This document shows, in pieces, positions 40,681 through 50,004 of a DNA stretch of 63,297 nucleotides (position 1 is its first letter; every line of letters begins with the position of its first letter). Made by a program: the position numbers and the translations under genes. The DNA comes from Bacillota bacterium (lineage in GTDB: Bacteria; Bacillota; Clostridia; Oscillospirales; Ruminococcaceae): NCBI GenBank assembly GCA_023457355.1, contig JAEWLW010000019.1:1-63297 (forward strand). Direction: 5' to 3'. Below the pieces are notes generated by a model. It was not told the origin of the DNA. It ran no database searches and was given only the letters and a program-made list of their open reading frames with translations.

Positions 40681-41253
40681 ATGCAGCTGCTAAAAGATCG
40701 CATACTTAAAGACGGACAGGTGAAGTCCGGCAACGTCTTAAAAGTGGATAGCTTTTTGAATCACCAGATGGATATCGGGCTGTTTGCCGAAATCGGCAAG
40801 GAGTTCAAACGCCGGTTTGCCGACTGTGATATCAATAAGATTTTGACCATCGAGGCCTCCGGCATCGGAATAGCCTGTATTGTCGCACAGTATTTTAATG
40901 TCCCAGTGGTTTTTGCCAAAAAGAACCCCACCAAGAATATTGCAGGTGAGGTGTATACCAGCCGTGTTGAGTCGTTCACCCATGGAAAGGTGTACGACAT
41001 TATTGTTTCCAGGCGTTTTTTAACATCGGAAGACCGAGTTCTGATCATTGACGACTTTCTTGCCAACGGCTGTGCACTTAAGGGCCTTATCGAGCTGGTA
41101 AACGGCGCGGGCGCCGCGCTGGTGGGGGCAGGCATTGTCATTGAAAAGGGCTTTCAGGAGGGCGGCCAGCTCATCCGCGACATGGGCGTGCGGGTGGAGT
41201 CGCTCGCTATTGTCGACGCCATGGACGATCACAGCATCACTTTCCGCGATTAA
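40681..41253 (+). CDS. xpt: Xanthine phosphoribosyltransferase Xpt
   Basis: Xpt makes XMP from xanthine and PRPP. The 190-residue protein starts LKDRILKDGQVKSGNVLKVD and has the PRPP-binding motif VLIIDDFLANGCALKGL (about 121-137). The EASGIG segment near residue 60 is typical. It precedes the BMP lipoprotein gene by 77 bases. Together with that ABC importer it forms a purine uptake and salvage cluster. Confidence 0.95.
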   Translation: MQLLKDRILKDGQVKSGNVLKVDSFLNHQMDIGLFAEIGKEFKRRFADCDINKILTIEASGIGIACIVAQYFNVPVVFAKKNPTKNIAGEVYTSRVESFTHGKVYDIIVSRRFLTSEDRVLIIDDFLANGCALKGLIELVNGAGAALVGAGIVIEKGFQEGGQLIRDMGVRVESLAIVDAMDDHSITFRD

Positions 41254-41330
41254 TCCCGTTTGCCCGCGGCAGGCGCTGCCGCAGTAATATAACGAACATA
41301 CGCTACCATTATTAGGAGGATGAAAAAGAA

Positions 41331-42479
41331 ATGAAGAAAAGTCTTGCCATTTTGTTGGCTGCCGGCATGCTGTTGTTGGGTGCATGTGGCGGCGCTCCTG
41401 CTTCCAGTCAGGCTGCTCCTGCTGCCCCTTCCGAAGCTTCTTCCGCTCCGGAATCTGCAAGCGCACCTGCGAATGCGATTACAAAGGATAACATCAAAGT
41501 TGGCGTCATTCACATTTCCGACCCCGCCGAGGGCTCGGGCTACACCTTCACCCACGATCAGGGCATCGTCGGCATGCAAAAAAATCTCGGCCTGCGCGAT
41601 GATCAGATCATCCGCAAGATCAATGTCAACGACAGCGACGCCACCGCGATTGAAACCGCAATGCTGGAATGCATTGAAGAAGGCTGCAACATCATCTTTG
41701 CCACCAGCTGGGGTTATATGGATACCTGCGAAGCACTGGCCGAAGAATACCCCGATGTGATTTTCTCCCACGCAACCGGCTATAAATCCAACGGTAAGAA
41801 CTTTAACAACTACTTTGGCCGCATTTATCAGGCCCGTTACCTTGCGGGCATCGCCGCAGGCCTGAAGACCCAGAGCAACAAGATCGGCTATGTCGCCGCG
41901 TGGGGCACCGAGAACGGCGAGGTTACCAGCGGCTGCGACGCCTTTGCAATGGGCGCCTATTCGGTCAACCCCGACTGCGAAGTCTATGTTAAGACCACCA
42001 ACAGCTGGTTTGACCCCGAAGGCGAAAAGCAGGCTGCCGAGGCGCTGATCGCATTGGGTGCAGACGTCATTAGCCAGCATTGCGACACCCCCAACCCCCA
42101 GCTTGCCGCTGAGGAAAAGGGCGTCTGGGGCGTCGGCTATAACTCCGATATGTCCAAGGATGCGCCCAAGGCCGTTCTGACCAGCGCCATCTGGAACTGG
42201 GACACCTATTACACCTGGGCGGTTAAGAACGTCATCGACGGCACCTGGACCGGCGAAAACTACTATGGCGGCCTGCCTGAGGGCTTTGTTGACATCACCG
42301 CGCTTTCTGACCTGTGTGCCGACGGCACCGCTGAGAAAATTGAGGAAGCCCGGCAGAAGATTCTTTCCGGCGATTGGGATGTATTCGACGGCGAGGTTGA
42401 AGGCAACGACGGTGCCACGCACACCAGCGAGCACTACAGCGACGTGAACTGGTATTTTAAAAACATCGTTGTGAAGTAA
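41331..42479 (+). CDS. BMP-family nucleoside-binding lipoprotein
   Basis: The 382-residue substrate-binding protein belongs to the BMP (basic membrane protein/PnrA) family, which captures purine nucleosides. The lipobox is LLGAC (Cys19), followed by an Ala/Ser-rich linker to about 45. The core segments KVGVIHISDPAEGSGYTF, NIIFATSWGYMD and KIGYVAAWGTENGEVTSG are typical. Downstream are the ATPase and both permeases, with a terminator-like attenuator between this gene and them. Confidence 0.95.
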   Translation: MKKSLAILLAAGMLLLGACGGAPASSQAAPAAPSEASSAPESASAPANAITKDNIKVGVIHISDPAEGSGYTFTHDQGIVGMQKNLGLRDDQIIRKINVNDSDATAIETAMLECIEEGCNIIFATSWGYMDTCEALAEEYPDVIFSHATGYKSNGKNFNNYFGRIYQARYLAGIAAGLKTQSNKIGYVAAWGTENGEVTSGCDAFAMGAYSVNPDCEVYVKTTNSWFDPEGEKQAAEALIALGADVISQHCDTPNPQLAAEEKGVWGVGYNSDMSKDAPKAVLTSAIWNWDTYYTWAVKNVIDGTWTGENYYGGLPEGFVDITALSDLCADGTAEKIEEARQKILSGDWDVFDGEVEGNDGATHTSEHYSDVNWYFKNIVVK

Positions 42480-42507
42480 CCTGCACCGCCAAGGCTTGAA
42501 TGTTTTG

Positions 42508-42550
42508 ACAGGGGCGGTCATTTAACGAATGGCCGCCCTCTTCTTTTTTA
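42508..42550 (+). terminator. Terminator/attenuator between lipoprotein and ATPase genes
   Basis: GGGCGGTCATT (42512-42522) pairs with AATGGCCGCCC (42528-42538) and precedes TTCTTTTTT. Partial termination here would make the binding protein in excess over the membrane parts. Confidence 0.85.
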
Positions 42551-42647
42551 ATTGAATTTTATTGAAAAGCGCCGCCGGGCACAAGGCTGGACGGCACTTT
42601 TGAGTAAAACTTCAGACGAAATTTGTATTATTACAAGGGGTGATCAT

Positions 42648-44180
42648 GTGGAAGCGTCTTCGCAGACCCACTTTGCCATTGAATGTCGGCAGATAACTAA
42701 GCGCTTCGGCACCGTGCTGGCCAACGACAGCATCGACCTCGCGGTAAAACGCGGTGAGGTTTTGGCGCTGCTTGGCGAGAACGGCTCGGGCAAAACTACG
42801 TTGATGAACATGTTATCGGGCATTTACCGGCCCGATTCCGGTTCTATTGTGGTCAACGGTCAGGAAGTAACCATCAATTCGCCGGTGGACGCGATGAAGC
42901 TTGGCATCGGCATGATTCATCAGCACTTCAAGCTGGTCGAGGTTTTTTCGGCAATGGATAACATTGTGCTGGGCACCGCCGAAAAATTGCTGCCGCCCAA
43001 ACAGCTCCGGCGGAAAATCGAGGAGATTTGCAGCGCGTTTGGCCTGGAGATAGACCCCTTAAAACGAGTGTGCGATATGTCGGTCAGCGAGAAGCAGACG
43101 GTCGAAATCGTCAAGGTGCTTTACCGCGGCGCGCAGATTCTGATTCTGGACGAACCCACCGCCGTGCTCACCCCACAGGAAACCAGCCGGCTTTTCGCCA
43201 TTTTGCGGCGGATGAAGCAGCAGGGCTGTGCCATTATTATTATCACCCACAAGCTCAACGAGGTGTTGGAAATCAGCGACCGCGTGACCATTCTGCGCAA
43301 GGGCAAAAGCATCGATACCGTCGTCACCGGCGAAACCGATCAGGCACAGCTGACCGAATTGATGGTCGGCCGCCCGGTCAGTCTTGAAATAGACCGGCCC
43401 GAAGCCCTTTCCCCCAAGCCGATATTAAAGGTCGTCGATCTCACGGTGCCCACGGCCGACGGCGGCGTGGCGGTGGACGATATCTCGTTTGACATCCGCA
43501 CCGGCGAAATACTCGGCGTGGCGGGCGTGGCGGGCAGCGGCCAAAAAGAACTTTGCGAAGCGATAGCGGGCCTGCTAAAACCGAAAACGGGCGCCATTTT
43601 ATATCATAAGGAAAACATCGTCGGCAAATCGCCCTCTGAGATCATCGATCTGGGCATCAGCATGAGCTTTGTCCCGGAGGACCGCCTCGGCATGGGGCTG
43701 GTCGCCTCCATGGGCATGGTGGACAACATGCTGTTAAAATCCTACCACGCCAGCGGCGGCATCTTCGTCGACCGCAAGCCCGCCCGGTCGCTGGCCGAGC
43801 GGCTGATTAAAAAGCTCTCGATTGTAACGCCGGGCGTTGATACGCCGGTGCGGCTCTTAAGCGGCGGAAACGTGCAAAAAGTGCTGTTGGGGCGTGAGAT
43901 CGAATCCTCCCCCAACCTGCTGATCACCGCCTATCCGGTGCGCGGACTGGACATCAACTCCTCCTACACCGTGTACGACCTGCTCAACGAGCAAAAGCGC
44001 CGCAATGTAGCGGTTATGTATATCGGCGAGGATCTGGATGTGCTGCTGGAGCTTTCCGACCGGATTATGGTGCTGTGCCACGGCAAAATCACCGGCATGG
44101 TGGATGCCCGCACCGCAACAAAGGAGCAACTTGGCCTGATGATGACGGGGGGCACCCCCGGGAAAGGAGACGACGCCTGA
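42648..44180 (+). CDS. Nucleoside ABC transporter ATP-binding protein
   Basis: The 510-residue protein has two nucleotide-binding halves, as in NupO/YufO and sugar ABC ATPases. The first Walker A is GENGSGKTT (about 42-50), with LDEPTAVLTP as Walker B. The second half has GVAGSGQKE in place of a normal Walker A (no GKT) and AYPVRGLD in place of AQPTRGLD, so the second site is degenerate. The start is GTG at 42648, after AAGGGGTG. Its stop overlaps the first permease start by one base. Confidence 0.93.
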   Translation: MEASSQTHFAIECRQITKRFGTVLANDSIDLAVKRGEVLALLGENGSGKTTLMNMLSGIYRPDSGSIVVNGQEVTINSPVDAMKLGIGMIHQHFKLVEVFSAMDNIVLGTAEKLLPPKQLRRKIEEICSAFGLEIDPLKRVCDMSVSEKQTVEIVKVLYRGAQILILDEPTAVLTPQETSRLFAILRRMKQQGCAIIIITHKLNEVLEISDRVTILRKGKSIDTVVTGETDQAQLTELMVGRPVSLEIDRPEALSPKPILKVVDLTVPTADGGVAVDDISFDIRTGEILGVAGVAGSGQKELCEAIAGLLKPKTGAILYHKENIVGKSPSEIIDLGISMSFVPEDRLGMGLVASMGMVDNMLLKSYHASGGIFVDRKPARSLAERLIKKLSIVTPGVDTPVRLLSGGNVQKVLLGREIESSPNLLITAYPVRGLDINSSYTVYDLLNEQKRRNVAVMYIGEDLDVLLELSDRIMVLCHGKITGMVDARTATKEQLGLMMTGGTPGKGDDA

Positions 44181-45268
44181 TGCAAAAAGCAGTTAAGCAC
44201 GATCCGTTTATTCGCATTGTCAAGCGCGCCGAAAAAACCCGCAGCCAAATTCTGCTGCTGCGGCTTGAGGCGGTGCTGATCTCCCTGATTGCAGGCGGCG
44301 TGTTCATTCTGGCCATCGGCTACAATCCGCTTGAGATTTACGCAACCATCCTCTCCGGCGCGTTCCGCAGCAAGATGGCTATACAGGCCACCGTCAAATA
44401 CGCCATTCCGCTCACCATTTCGTCGCTGGGCGTGACGCTGGCCTTTAAAATGAAATTTTGGAACATCGGCGCCGAGGGGCAAATTATTGCGGGCGCCATC
44501 TGCGCCTCCTATTTCGCACTGTTCCACGCCGACTGGAACCACTGGCTTTTGGTGGCGGTTATGTTTCTGGCCGGCCTCATCGGCGGCGGCCTGTGGGGAC
44601 TGATACCCGCTGTTTTCAAGGTGAAGTACGGCACAAACGAAACGCTCTTCACGCTCATGCTCAACTATATTGCGCTGCATATCGTCTCTTATCTGCGCGA
44701 CGGCCCATGGAAGGACCCCGGCGCCGCCGGTTTTGCCAAAATTGCGCGGTTTAACAAAAACGCCGCGTTGGATAAGATTTTTGGCGTGCACATCGGCTGG
44801 GTCATTGCGCTGGCGCTGGTGGTCGTCGTTTTCATCTACCTTTGCTACACCAAGCAGGGCTATGAGATCGGTGTTGTGGGCGAAAGCCAGGACACCGCAC
44901 GCTATGCCGGCATGAACGTCAAAAAGATCATTCTGCGCACCATGTTCTTCTCGGGCGCTGTCTGCGGTATCTGCGGCATGGTTCAGGCCACCGGTTCGGA
45001 TATTACGCTGACCATCGCCGTCGCGGGCGGCGTGGGCTTCACCGCCATTATTGTTGCGTGGCTGGCGCAATTAAACCCCGCCGTTATCCTTATAGTATCC
45101 TTCCTGTTTTCAATACTGGAAAAAGGCTCGGGCGTCGTGCAGTCCACCTATGGGCTTTCCACCGACTGCGCCGACGTTTTGCAGGGCATTATTCTTTTCT
45201 TTATCTTGGGTTGCGAGTTTTTTATTCGCTATGGCTTTTCAATCCGTCAAAAGGGAGGCGCGAACTGA
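44180..45268 (+). CDS. Nucleoside ABC transporter permease (NupP-like)
   Basis: The 362-residue membrane protein is a BPD_transp_2 type permease with about ten helices. The EAA-like conserved loop is in VVGESQDTARYAGMNVKKI (about 234-252), and KMKFWNIGAEGQIIAGA marks the family. Its ATG overlaps the ATPase stop codon. It lies two bases before the second permease. Confidence 0.93.
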   Translation: MQKAVKHDPFIRIVKRAEKTRSQILLLRLEAVLISLIAGGVFILAIGYNPLEIYATILSGAFRSKMAIQATVKYAIPLTISSLGVTLAFKMKFWNIGAEGQIIAGAICASYFALFHADWNHWLLVAVMFLAGLIGGGLWGLIPAVFKVKYGTNETLFTLMLNYIALHIVSYLRDGPWKDPGAAGFAKIARFNKNAALDKIFGVHIGWVIALALVVVVFIYLCYTKQGYEIGVVGESQDTARYAGMNVKKIILRTMFFSGAVCGICGMVQATGSDITLTIAVAGGVGFTAIIVAWLAQLNPAVILIVSFLFSILEKGSGVVQSTYGLSTDCADVLQGIILFFILGCEFFIRYGFSIRQKGGAN

Positions 45269-45269
45269 G

Positions 45270-46226
45270 ATGGACATGTTCATTAAATTCCTTGTCGCCG
45301 CCGTGCTGGCAGGCACCCCCCTGTTGTTTGGCACCGTGGGCGAAATTTTAAGCGAACGCGTCGGACACCTGAACCTCGGCGTTGAGGGCATGATGTCCAT
45401 CGGGGCCTGTGCGGGCTTTATGACGGGTTATTACACCAATAATTTCGTTTTCGCCATTCTGGCCGCATTTCTGGGCGGTGCGCTTTCGGCGCTGATTTAC
45501 GCCGTACTCACCGTCACCTTTTTCGCCAACCAAAACGTCACCGGCCTGACGTTGACCATCTTCGGCATCGGCCTTTCCAATTTTATCGGTGTGTTGATGC
45601 TCAGCCGCTCGGCAAATAAGACCCTAAAGCTGCCCGAAGCCGTTACGGCACAGATGCGGGGCATCGACTTCGCGGGGTTGGGCAAGCTGCCGGTGGTCGG
45701 CGAACTGCTGTTTTCGTACAACCCGTTCGTCTATTTGGGCATAGCGGTTGCTATTGCGGCCGCTTATTATCTGCACCGCACCAAAGTCGGCCTCAATGTC
45801 CGCGCCGTCGGTGAAAACCCCGCCGCGGCCGACGCTGCCGGCATCAACGTCACCCTGCTCAAATACGTCAACATCGTTATCGGCGGCGGCATCTGCGGCA
45901 TTGGCGGCGCCTATTGTTCCATGATTATCAACAGCGGCGTCTGGATCAGCGACAATGTCGGGGGCCTGGGCTGGATTGCGGTGGCGCTGGTCATTTTTGC
46001 GGGCTGGAAGCCGGTCAACGCGCTGTATGGCTCATTTGTGTTCGGCGCGCTGCGCGTCTTGAAATACTATGCAGTCAAGAGCCTGTTTCCGTTCCCAAAT
46101 GCGTTTTACGACATGCTGCCGTTTTTAATTACGGCGCTTGTGCTGGTGGTCAGCTCAATACGCAAGAGCAGTGGCGCACACATCCCCGCCAGCCTGGGGC
46201 TCAATTATTTTCGCGAGGAACGGTAA
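45270..46226 (+). CDS. Nucleoside ABC transporter permease (NupQ-like)
   Basis: The 318-residue membrane protein is the second permease of the importer. It carries the paired family motif HLNLGVEGMMSIGACAGF (about 32-49) and VRAVGENPAAADAAGINV (about 178-195). It starts at ATG 45270 after AGGGAGG and ends at a strong terminator. With the first permease it forms the translocation channel. Confidence 0.93.
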   Translation: MDMFIKFLVAAVLAGTPLLFGTVGEILSERVGHLNLGVEGMMSIGACAGFMTGYYTNNFVFAILAAFLGGALSALIYAVLTVTFFANQNVTGLTLTIFGIGLSNFIGVLMLSRSANKTLKLPEAVTAQMRGIDFAGLGKLPVVGELLFSYNPFVYLGIAVAIAAAYYLHRTKVGLNVRAVGENPAAADAAGINVTLLKYVNIVIGGGICGIGGAYCSMIINSGVWISDNVGGLGWIAVALVIFAGWKPVNALYGSFVFGALRVLKYYAVKSLFPFPNAFYDMLPFLITALVLVVSSIRKSSGAHIPASLGLNYFREER

Positions 46227-46251
46227 ACGGCACCTTTTTCTGAAGGCGTCA

Positions 46252-46286
46252 AGGGGCGGCATCAAACGATGCCGCCCCTCTCTTTA
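46252..46286 (+). terminator. Terminator of the nucleoside transporter operon
   Basis: AGGGGCGGCATC and GATGCCGCCCCT form a 12-bp stem around AAAC, followed by CTCTTTAT. Confidence 0.9.
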
Positions 46287-46308
46287 TAAGCTTATTATAA
46301 GCGTTGGT

Positions 46309-47199
46309 TCAGTTATTCTCACAGCAAATCAGCGAGCCGGAAACGACAAGCGCATAAAGCGACAACGCAGCGATAATCAGTATCTGAAGCACAGGCGGAC
46401 CGGAAATATCGCCGCCCAGCACCGTCATACTCGCCAGTTGCCCTGCGATCAGCACCAGCCCAAAGTGGGCTGTCAGTAAGCCCCACAGCACACAAATCTT
46501 TCGGCTTTTGGGCATTCCGGCCATACAACGGGTGTTGGCCAGCAAAAACAGCGTGGCAAACACCAGATACATCGTCTCAATAAACTGGTCGGAAACGGTA
46601 TTGACCTGTTGGAACGAGATATAGCGTTCCACCATGCTGATAGCCTGCCAAACAACCATCGGCAATGCCAGCATGCCCTGCAGGCCGGAGCGCTTAAAGC
46701 CGCTGTAAAAGCAAAAGGCCAGATACAAAAACGCAGCACCCGCCGCAAGGCCGGTTAAATTTTCAACCACCAACAGCCACGCGGGCAGCCGGTTGATAAC
46801 CGGCTCGGACGGGTCTATCGCCAGTGCCGCCATCAGTTTGGGCACGCTGGTACCCGCAATAACAGCGCCCAACACCGTCGCCGTTATTTCAAGCGGTCGG
46901 TTGCCCCGCAGCATGGCGGCATCGGTGCCGTTTTCACGCAGAGTGCTGATGGTAACCGCCAAGACGGTCAGCGCCATCGCCGCCGCAAAGCCGTAAATAA
47001 GCACGTTGCCGCCCAGATAAAACCCTGTCCCGGTGTCAACGTACAAAATCTTTAAGAGAATACGCAGCAAAATGGAAATTAATGTTCCGCCCAAAAACAT
47101 CCTGATGCTCTTTTTATACAAACGCTTTTCATCGCCTTTCTTATATGCCGCTTTGCTTTGGGCCCAGAGGTCAAAACATATTTGTCGGCCTGTCCGCAT
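46309..47199 (-). CDS. Polytopic membrane protein of unknown function
   Basis: The 296-residue protein was not recognised. It has a cytoplasmic basic N-terminus of about 30 residues and then about eight hydrophobic helices. No catalytic or transport signature is evident. Conserved-looking polar positions occur in ENGTDAAMLRGNRPLEI and the GMPKSRKICVLWGLL loop. Divergent from spoIID by 71 bases, it may share regulation with it. It is monocistronic. Confidence 0.75.
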   Translation of the reverse strand: MRTGRQICFDLWAQSKAAYKKGDEKRLYKKSIRMFLGGTLISILLRILLKILYVDTGTGFYLGGNVLIYGFAAAMALTVLAVTISTLRENGTDAAMLRGNRPLEITATVLGAVIAGTSVPKLMAALAIDPSEPVINRLPAWLLVVENLTGLAAGAAFLYLAFCFYSGFKRSGLQGMLALPMVVWQAISMVERYISFQQVNTVSDQFIETMYLVFATLFLLANTRCMAGMPKSRKICVLWGLLTAHFGLVLIAGQLASMTVLGGDISGPPVLQILIIAALSLYALVVSGSLICCENN

Positions 47200-47270
47200 A
47201 AGATGACAATAGCAATATTTTATCCCATCCTACTGTCAAAGTCAATAAAGCCAAAAGAAAGGGATGTCTT

Positions 47271-48362
47271 ATGCGGGTCACAATATTCTTCTTAGTGCTG
47301 CTGACGCTGCTGACCGTCGCCATTCCCTTTGCTGCCTCGCTGTCGGCGCAAGGGGATATTTTATCTTTTTTAGAAAATGTGTCGGCCTCAGAACCGCCAT
47401 CCGTTTCCACTGTCTCATCCACAGTAGAAAGCCTGCCCGCTCAGAGTGAAAGCAGCACGGCTACAATTCCGGTGGTTTCACCTTCCGACACAGATATTAA
47501 GGCACACAATGCCTTTAGAATCTTTGACCGCACGACCAAGAAGGTTCTCACAGTGGATGCCGCTGAATATATACGCGGGGCGGTTGCAGCCGAAATGCCC
47601 GCCACCTTCCACCAGCAGGCGCTAAACGCACAGGCGGTTGCGGCGCACACCTGGGCGCTTTACAGTGCGCAGCGGCAGGCTGAAAACCCGGACCCCGACC
47701 TGAAAGGCGCCGATTTTTCCGCCGACCCCGAACGGTTGGAGGGCTATATCACCAAGGAGCGCTTTTTTGAGCGCTATGGCAGCTCCGCCGAGCTTTTCTG
47801 GCCGAAGATCTGTACCGCGGCCGACTATGCCCTTACCCGCATTGTCGCCTACAACGGCGAGCCTGCGCTGACAGCCTATCATTCCACCAGTACTGGGAAC
47901 ACCGAAGCTTCCGAAAATGTCTGGGCAGTTGCGCTGCCTTATCTTGTGCCGGTTGAAAGCGACGGCGATCTTCTGGCACCGGATTATAAGGTGACCGAGA
48001 CCTATGATAAAAAGACCATGAAGCTGCTGCTGGAACAGGCCTTCCCCTATGTGGCACTGAACGACGATGCCCCTGAAAAGTGGATTATCCCGCTGGAGAC
48101 AAGCGAATCGGGCTATGTGACGTTGGCCAAAGTCGGCGACCTTGAGGTGCACGGGCAGGCTGTGCGCAATGCGTTGAGCCTGCGTTCGGGCTGTTTTACG
48201 GTATCCTATCAGGGTGGAACCTTCTCGATAGAGACGCACGGCTACGGTCATGGGGTGGGCATGAGCCAGTATGGTGCCGATTTTATGGCCCGTCAGGGCA
48301 GTACCTGTGAAGAGATTTTGCTGCATTATTACCCTAATACCGAAATCATAACAGTATCATAA
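47271..48362 (+). CDS. spoIID: Stage II sporulation protein D (SpoIID)
   Basis: The 363-residue protein is a peptidoglycan lytic transglycosylase that helps dissolve the septum wall during spore engulfment. It has an N-terminal membrane helix (about 3-22). The catalytic Glu is in EYIRGAVAAEMPATFHQQAL (about 97-116). The STSTGNTEASENVW and GYGHGVGMSQYGADFMA motifs with their zinc/substrate residues are intact. It shows the host forms, or formed, spores. Three small low-complexity genes follow on the same strand. Confidence 0.94.
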   Translation: MRVTIFFLVLLTLLTVAIPFAASLSAQGDILSFLENVSASEPPSVSTVSSTVESLPAQSESSTATIPVVSPSDTDIKAHNAFRIFDRTTKKVLTVDAAEYIRGAVAAEMPATFHQQALNAQAVAAHTWALYSAQRQAENPDPDLKGADFSADPERLEGYITKERFFERYGSSAELFWPKICTAADYALTRIVAYNGEPALTAYHSTSTGNTEASENVWAVALPYLVPVESDGDLLAPDYKVTETYDKKTMKLLLEQAFPYVALNDDAPEKWIIPLETSESGYVTLAKVGDLEVHGQAVRNALSLRSGCFTVSYQGGTFSIETHGYGHGVGMSQYGADFMARQGSTCEEILLHYYPNTEIITVS

Positions 48363-48440
48363 CCGCATCGGCCGGCATATGATACAACATAACCTTTTTT
48401 AATTTTTCATATGATTTAAACGTAAGGTGGTGAAAACGCT

Positions 48441-48689
48441 TTGAACATGCCATCCAATTTCTCCCCTTCGCAGCTGGACGCCATGCTGAAAATGGCAGGC
48501 CAAAAGCTGGGCCGCGACCCGCAGACCCTGAAGGATCAGTTGGAAAAAGGAAACCTGGACCAGCTGGGTATCGATTCGCAGCAGCAACAGCAAATAGGAC
48601 AGCTGTTGAAAAACCCGCAGGCGCTTTCTCAATTTTTAGAGCAGCCGCAGATTAAGCAGATGCTAAACCAGTTGATGAAAGGCAGATAA
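48441..48689 (+). CDS. Small helical protein, first of a spoIID-linked trio
   Basis: The 82-residue product was not recognised. It is helical and rich in Gln, Leu and Lys, with no cysteine and no membrane segment. Its C-terminus of repeated heptads (QIGQLLKNPQALSQFLEQPQ) suggests a coiled-coil or bundle. It starts at TTG 48441, or the ATG 6 bases on, after an AGGTGG site. The next gene begins 4 bases after its stop. Similar proteins occur in Clostridia beside the following gene type. Confidence 0.75.
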   Translation: MNMPSNFSPSQLDAMLKMAGQKLGRDPQTLKDQLEKGNLDQLGIDSQQQQQIGQLLKNPQALSQFLEQPQIKQMLNQLMKGR

Positions 48690-48692
48690 ACC

Positions 48693-49148
48693 ATGGATGA
48701 CCTGGCCTCGATGATCACACAATTTTTGAGCAGCGAAGAAGGTATGAACCAGCTGCGCTCGGTCAGTGCCGCGCTTGGGCTTCCCGACCCCGGAGCGGCC
48801 GGGCCGCAGGCTGGCCAGAACAGCTTTGTGCCCCCTCCTCAGGCGGGCAGCAGCGCTCCGCCCCCGACGGGTGGCATCCCCTTCTTTTCTTCTGAGGCGT
48901 CATCATCGCAGGCAGGAAATGCCCCCTCCCTCGATTTAAACACCCTGATGCTCTTACAGCGCGCCGTATCGGCCTTGAACCAGGATGACCAAAACACCGA
49001 GCTGCTGCGCGCCTTAAAGCCCCATTTTTCAGAGGATCGCGCCAAAAAGGTCGATGACGCCATCCGTATTCTTCAGCTGATCCGGCTGCTACCGCTTGTT
49101 AAGGAGTTGGGCATATTCAACCGTCTGAAGGGCGGTGACAGCCGATGA
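48693..49148 (+). CDS. Conserved low-complexity protein, second of the trio
   Basis: The 151-residue product has a structured N-terminal helix (MDDLASMITQFLSSEEGMNQ), a Pro/Ser/Gly-rich middle (about 30-75) and a conserved-looking C-terminal helix block (LLRALKPHFSEDRAKKVDDA, then LLPLVKELGIF). Related hypothetical proteins are common in Clostridia sporulation neighbourhoods. The function is unknown. Its stop overlaps the next start (ATGA), implying coupled translation. Confidence 0.78.
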   Translation: MDDLASMITQFLSSEEGMNQLRSVSAALGLPDPGAAGPQAGQNSFVPPPQAGSSAPPPTGGIPFFSSEASSSQAGNAPSLDLNTLMLLQRAVSALNQDDQNTELLRALKPHFSEDRAKKVDDAIRILQLIRLLPLVKELGIFNRLKGGDSR

Positions 49149-49933
49149 GCCCCGGTTATTTTCCCGATACGCAAACACTGACCATGCAGCAGGAAGCGCT
49201 TAAGCGCGTGCGCGAAATGCAGCAAAGAGCGCGGCAGACGGTCGCTCAGTCCAATGGCTTTGCGGAACCATACAATTCCCAAATGCCCATCGGGCCTCAA
49301 CCTTCCGGCCAAACAATGCAGCCCCCGCCCCAGTTCCAGGCCCAACCGCCCCCTCAGGCTGGCGCCCCGCCAGGAATGCAGCAGCAATTCCAGCCGCCGC
49401 CGCAGGCACCGTTTGGGCGCCCGCCACAGCAGAACACACCGCCGCAGAATGTCATGCAGCAGAATGCGCCGCAGCAAAACAGTGCGCCGCACAACCCGCC
49501 GCAACAAAACAGCCCACCGCAACAAAATAATCAGCAGGGGGCACAGCGGCAATCCGCCTTCGCGCAGCCGAATAACATTCTTTCACACCTGTTTGGCGGC
49601 GGCCGCCAGTCCGGGGCACAAACACAGGGCAGCGCCCCCTTTGGGTTCAGCCCAAGGAGTTCTTCACAGGGCGGGGGCCAAACTGCATCCCGGCCGGGCG
49701 GCTCGGGATTGCTTGATTTGCTTCGAAAGCAGGGGCTGGGGGATTCGGTCAGCGGATTGGGTGAAACGCTTCAAAGCACCATTTCGTCGGTCTCGGAACC
49801 TATTGCAGGCATTCTGGATGGATTTGGCATCGACGGTGAAAAGCTGATTATTCTTCTTGTCATGTGGGCGATCTTCAACGAGCATAAGGATAACAAAATG
49901 CTGTTGATGGCGTTGGGTTATCTGCTGCTGTAA
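49145..49933 (+). CDS. Pro/Gln-rich protein with hydrophobic C-terminus, third of the trio
   Basis: The 262-residue protein has a helical N-terminus (about 1-40). A disordered Pro/Gln/Asn-rich segment (about 50-160) with many PPQ and QQN repeats follows. After a Ser/Gly region comes a conserved C-terminal helix pair (LDGFGIDGEKLIILLVMWAI, then KDNKMLLMALGYLLL). The C-terminus matches a small clostridial family of unknown role. No signal peptide is present, so it is probably cytoplasmic or membrane-associated. Coupled to the previous gene by a 4-base overlap. Confidence 0.78.
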   Translation: MSPGYFPDTQTLTMQQEALKRVREMQQRARQTVAQSNGFAEPYNSQMPIGPQPSGQTMQPPPQFQAQPPPQAGAPPGMQQQFQPPPQAPFGRPPQQNTPPQNVMQQNAPQQNSAPHNPPQQNSPPQQNNQQGAQRQSAFAQPNNILSHLFGGGRQSGAQTQGSAPFGFSPRSSSQGGGQTASRPGGSGLLDLLRKQGLGDSVSGLGETLQSTISSVSEPIAGILDGFGIDGEKLIILLVMWAIFNEHKDNKMLLMALGYLLL

Positions 49934-50004
49934 CACCTTTCAGCTTGCCGCAACGGACATTTTATGTTAAACTTAAAAAAATGTCTGTGTAGGGGTGATG
50001 CGCG

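Noticed and set aside
41250..42521. A 423-codon minus-strand frame opposite the BMP lipoprotein gene
   Set aside because: It mirrors a certain gene and has the Gly/Val/Ala-rich make-up of an antisense frame. No ribosome site.
43964..45070. A 368-codon minus-strand frame opposite the transporter genes
   Set aside because: Antisense shadow of the ATPase and permease genes; no ribosome site and no family features.
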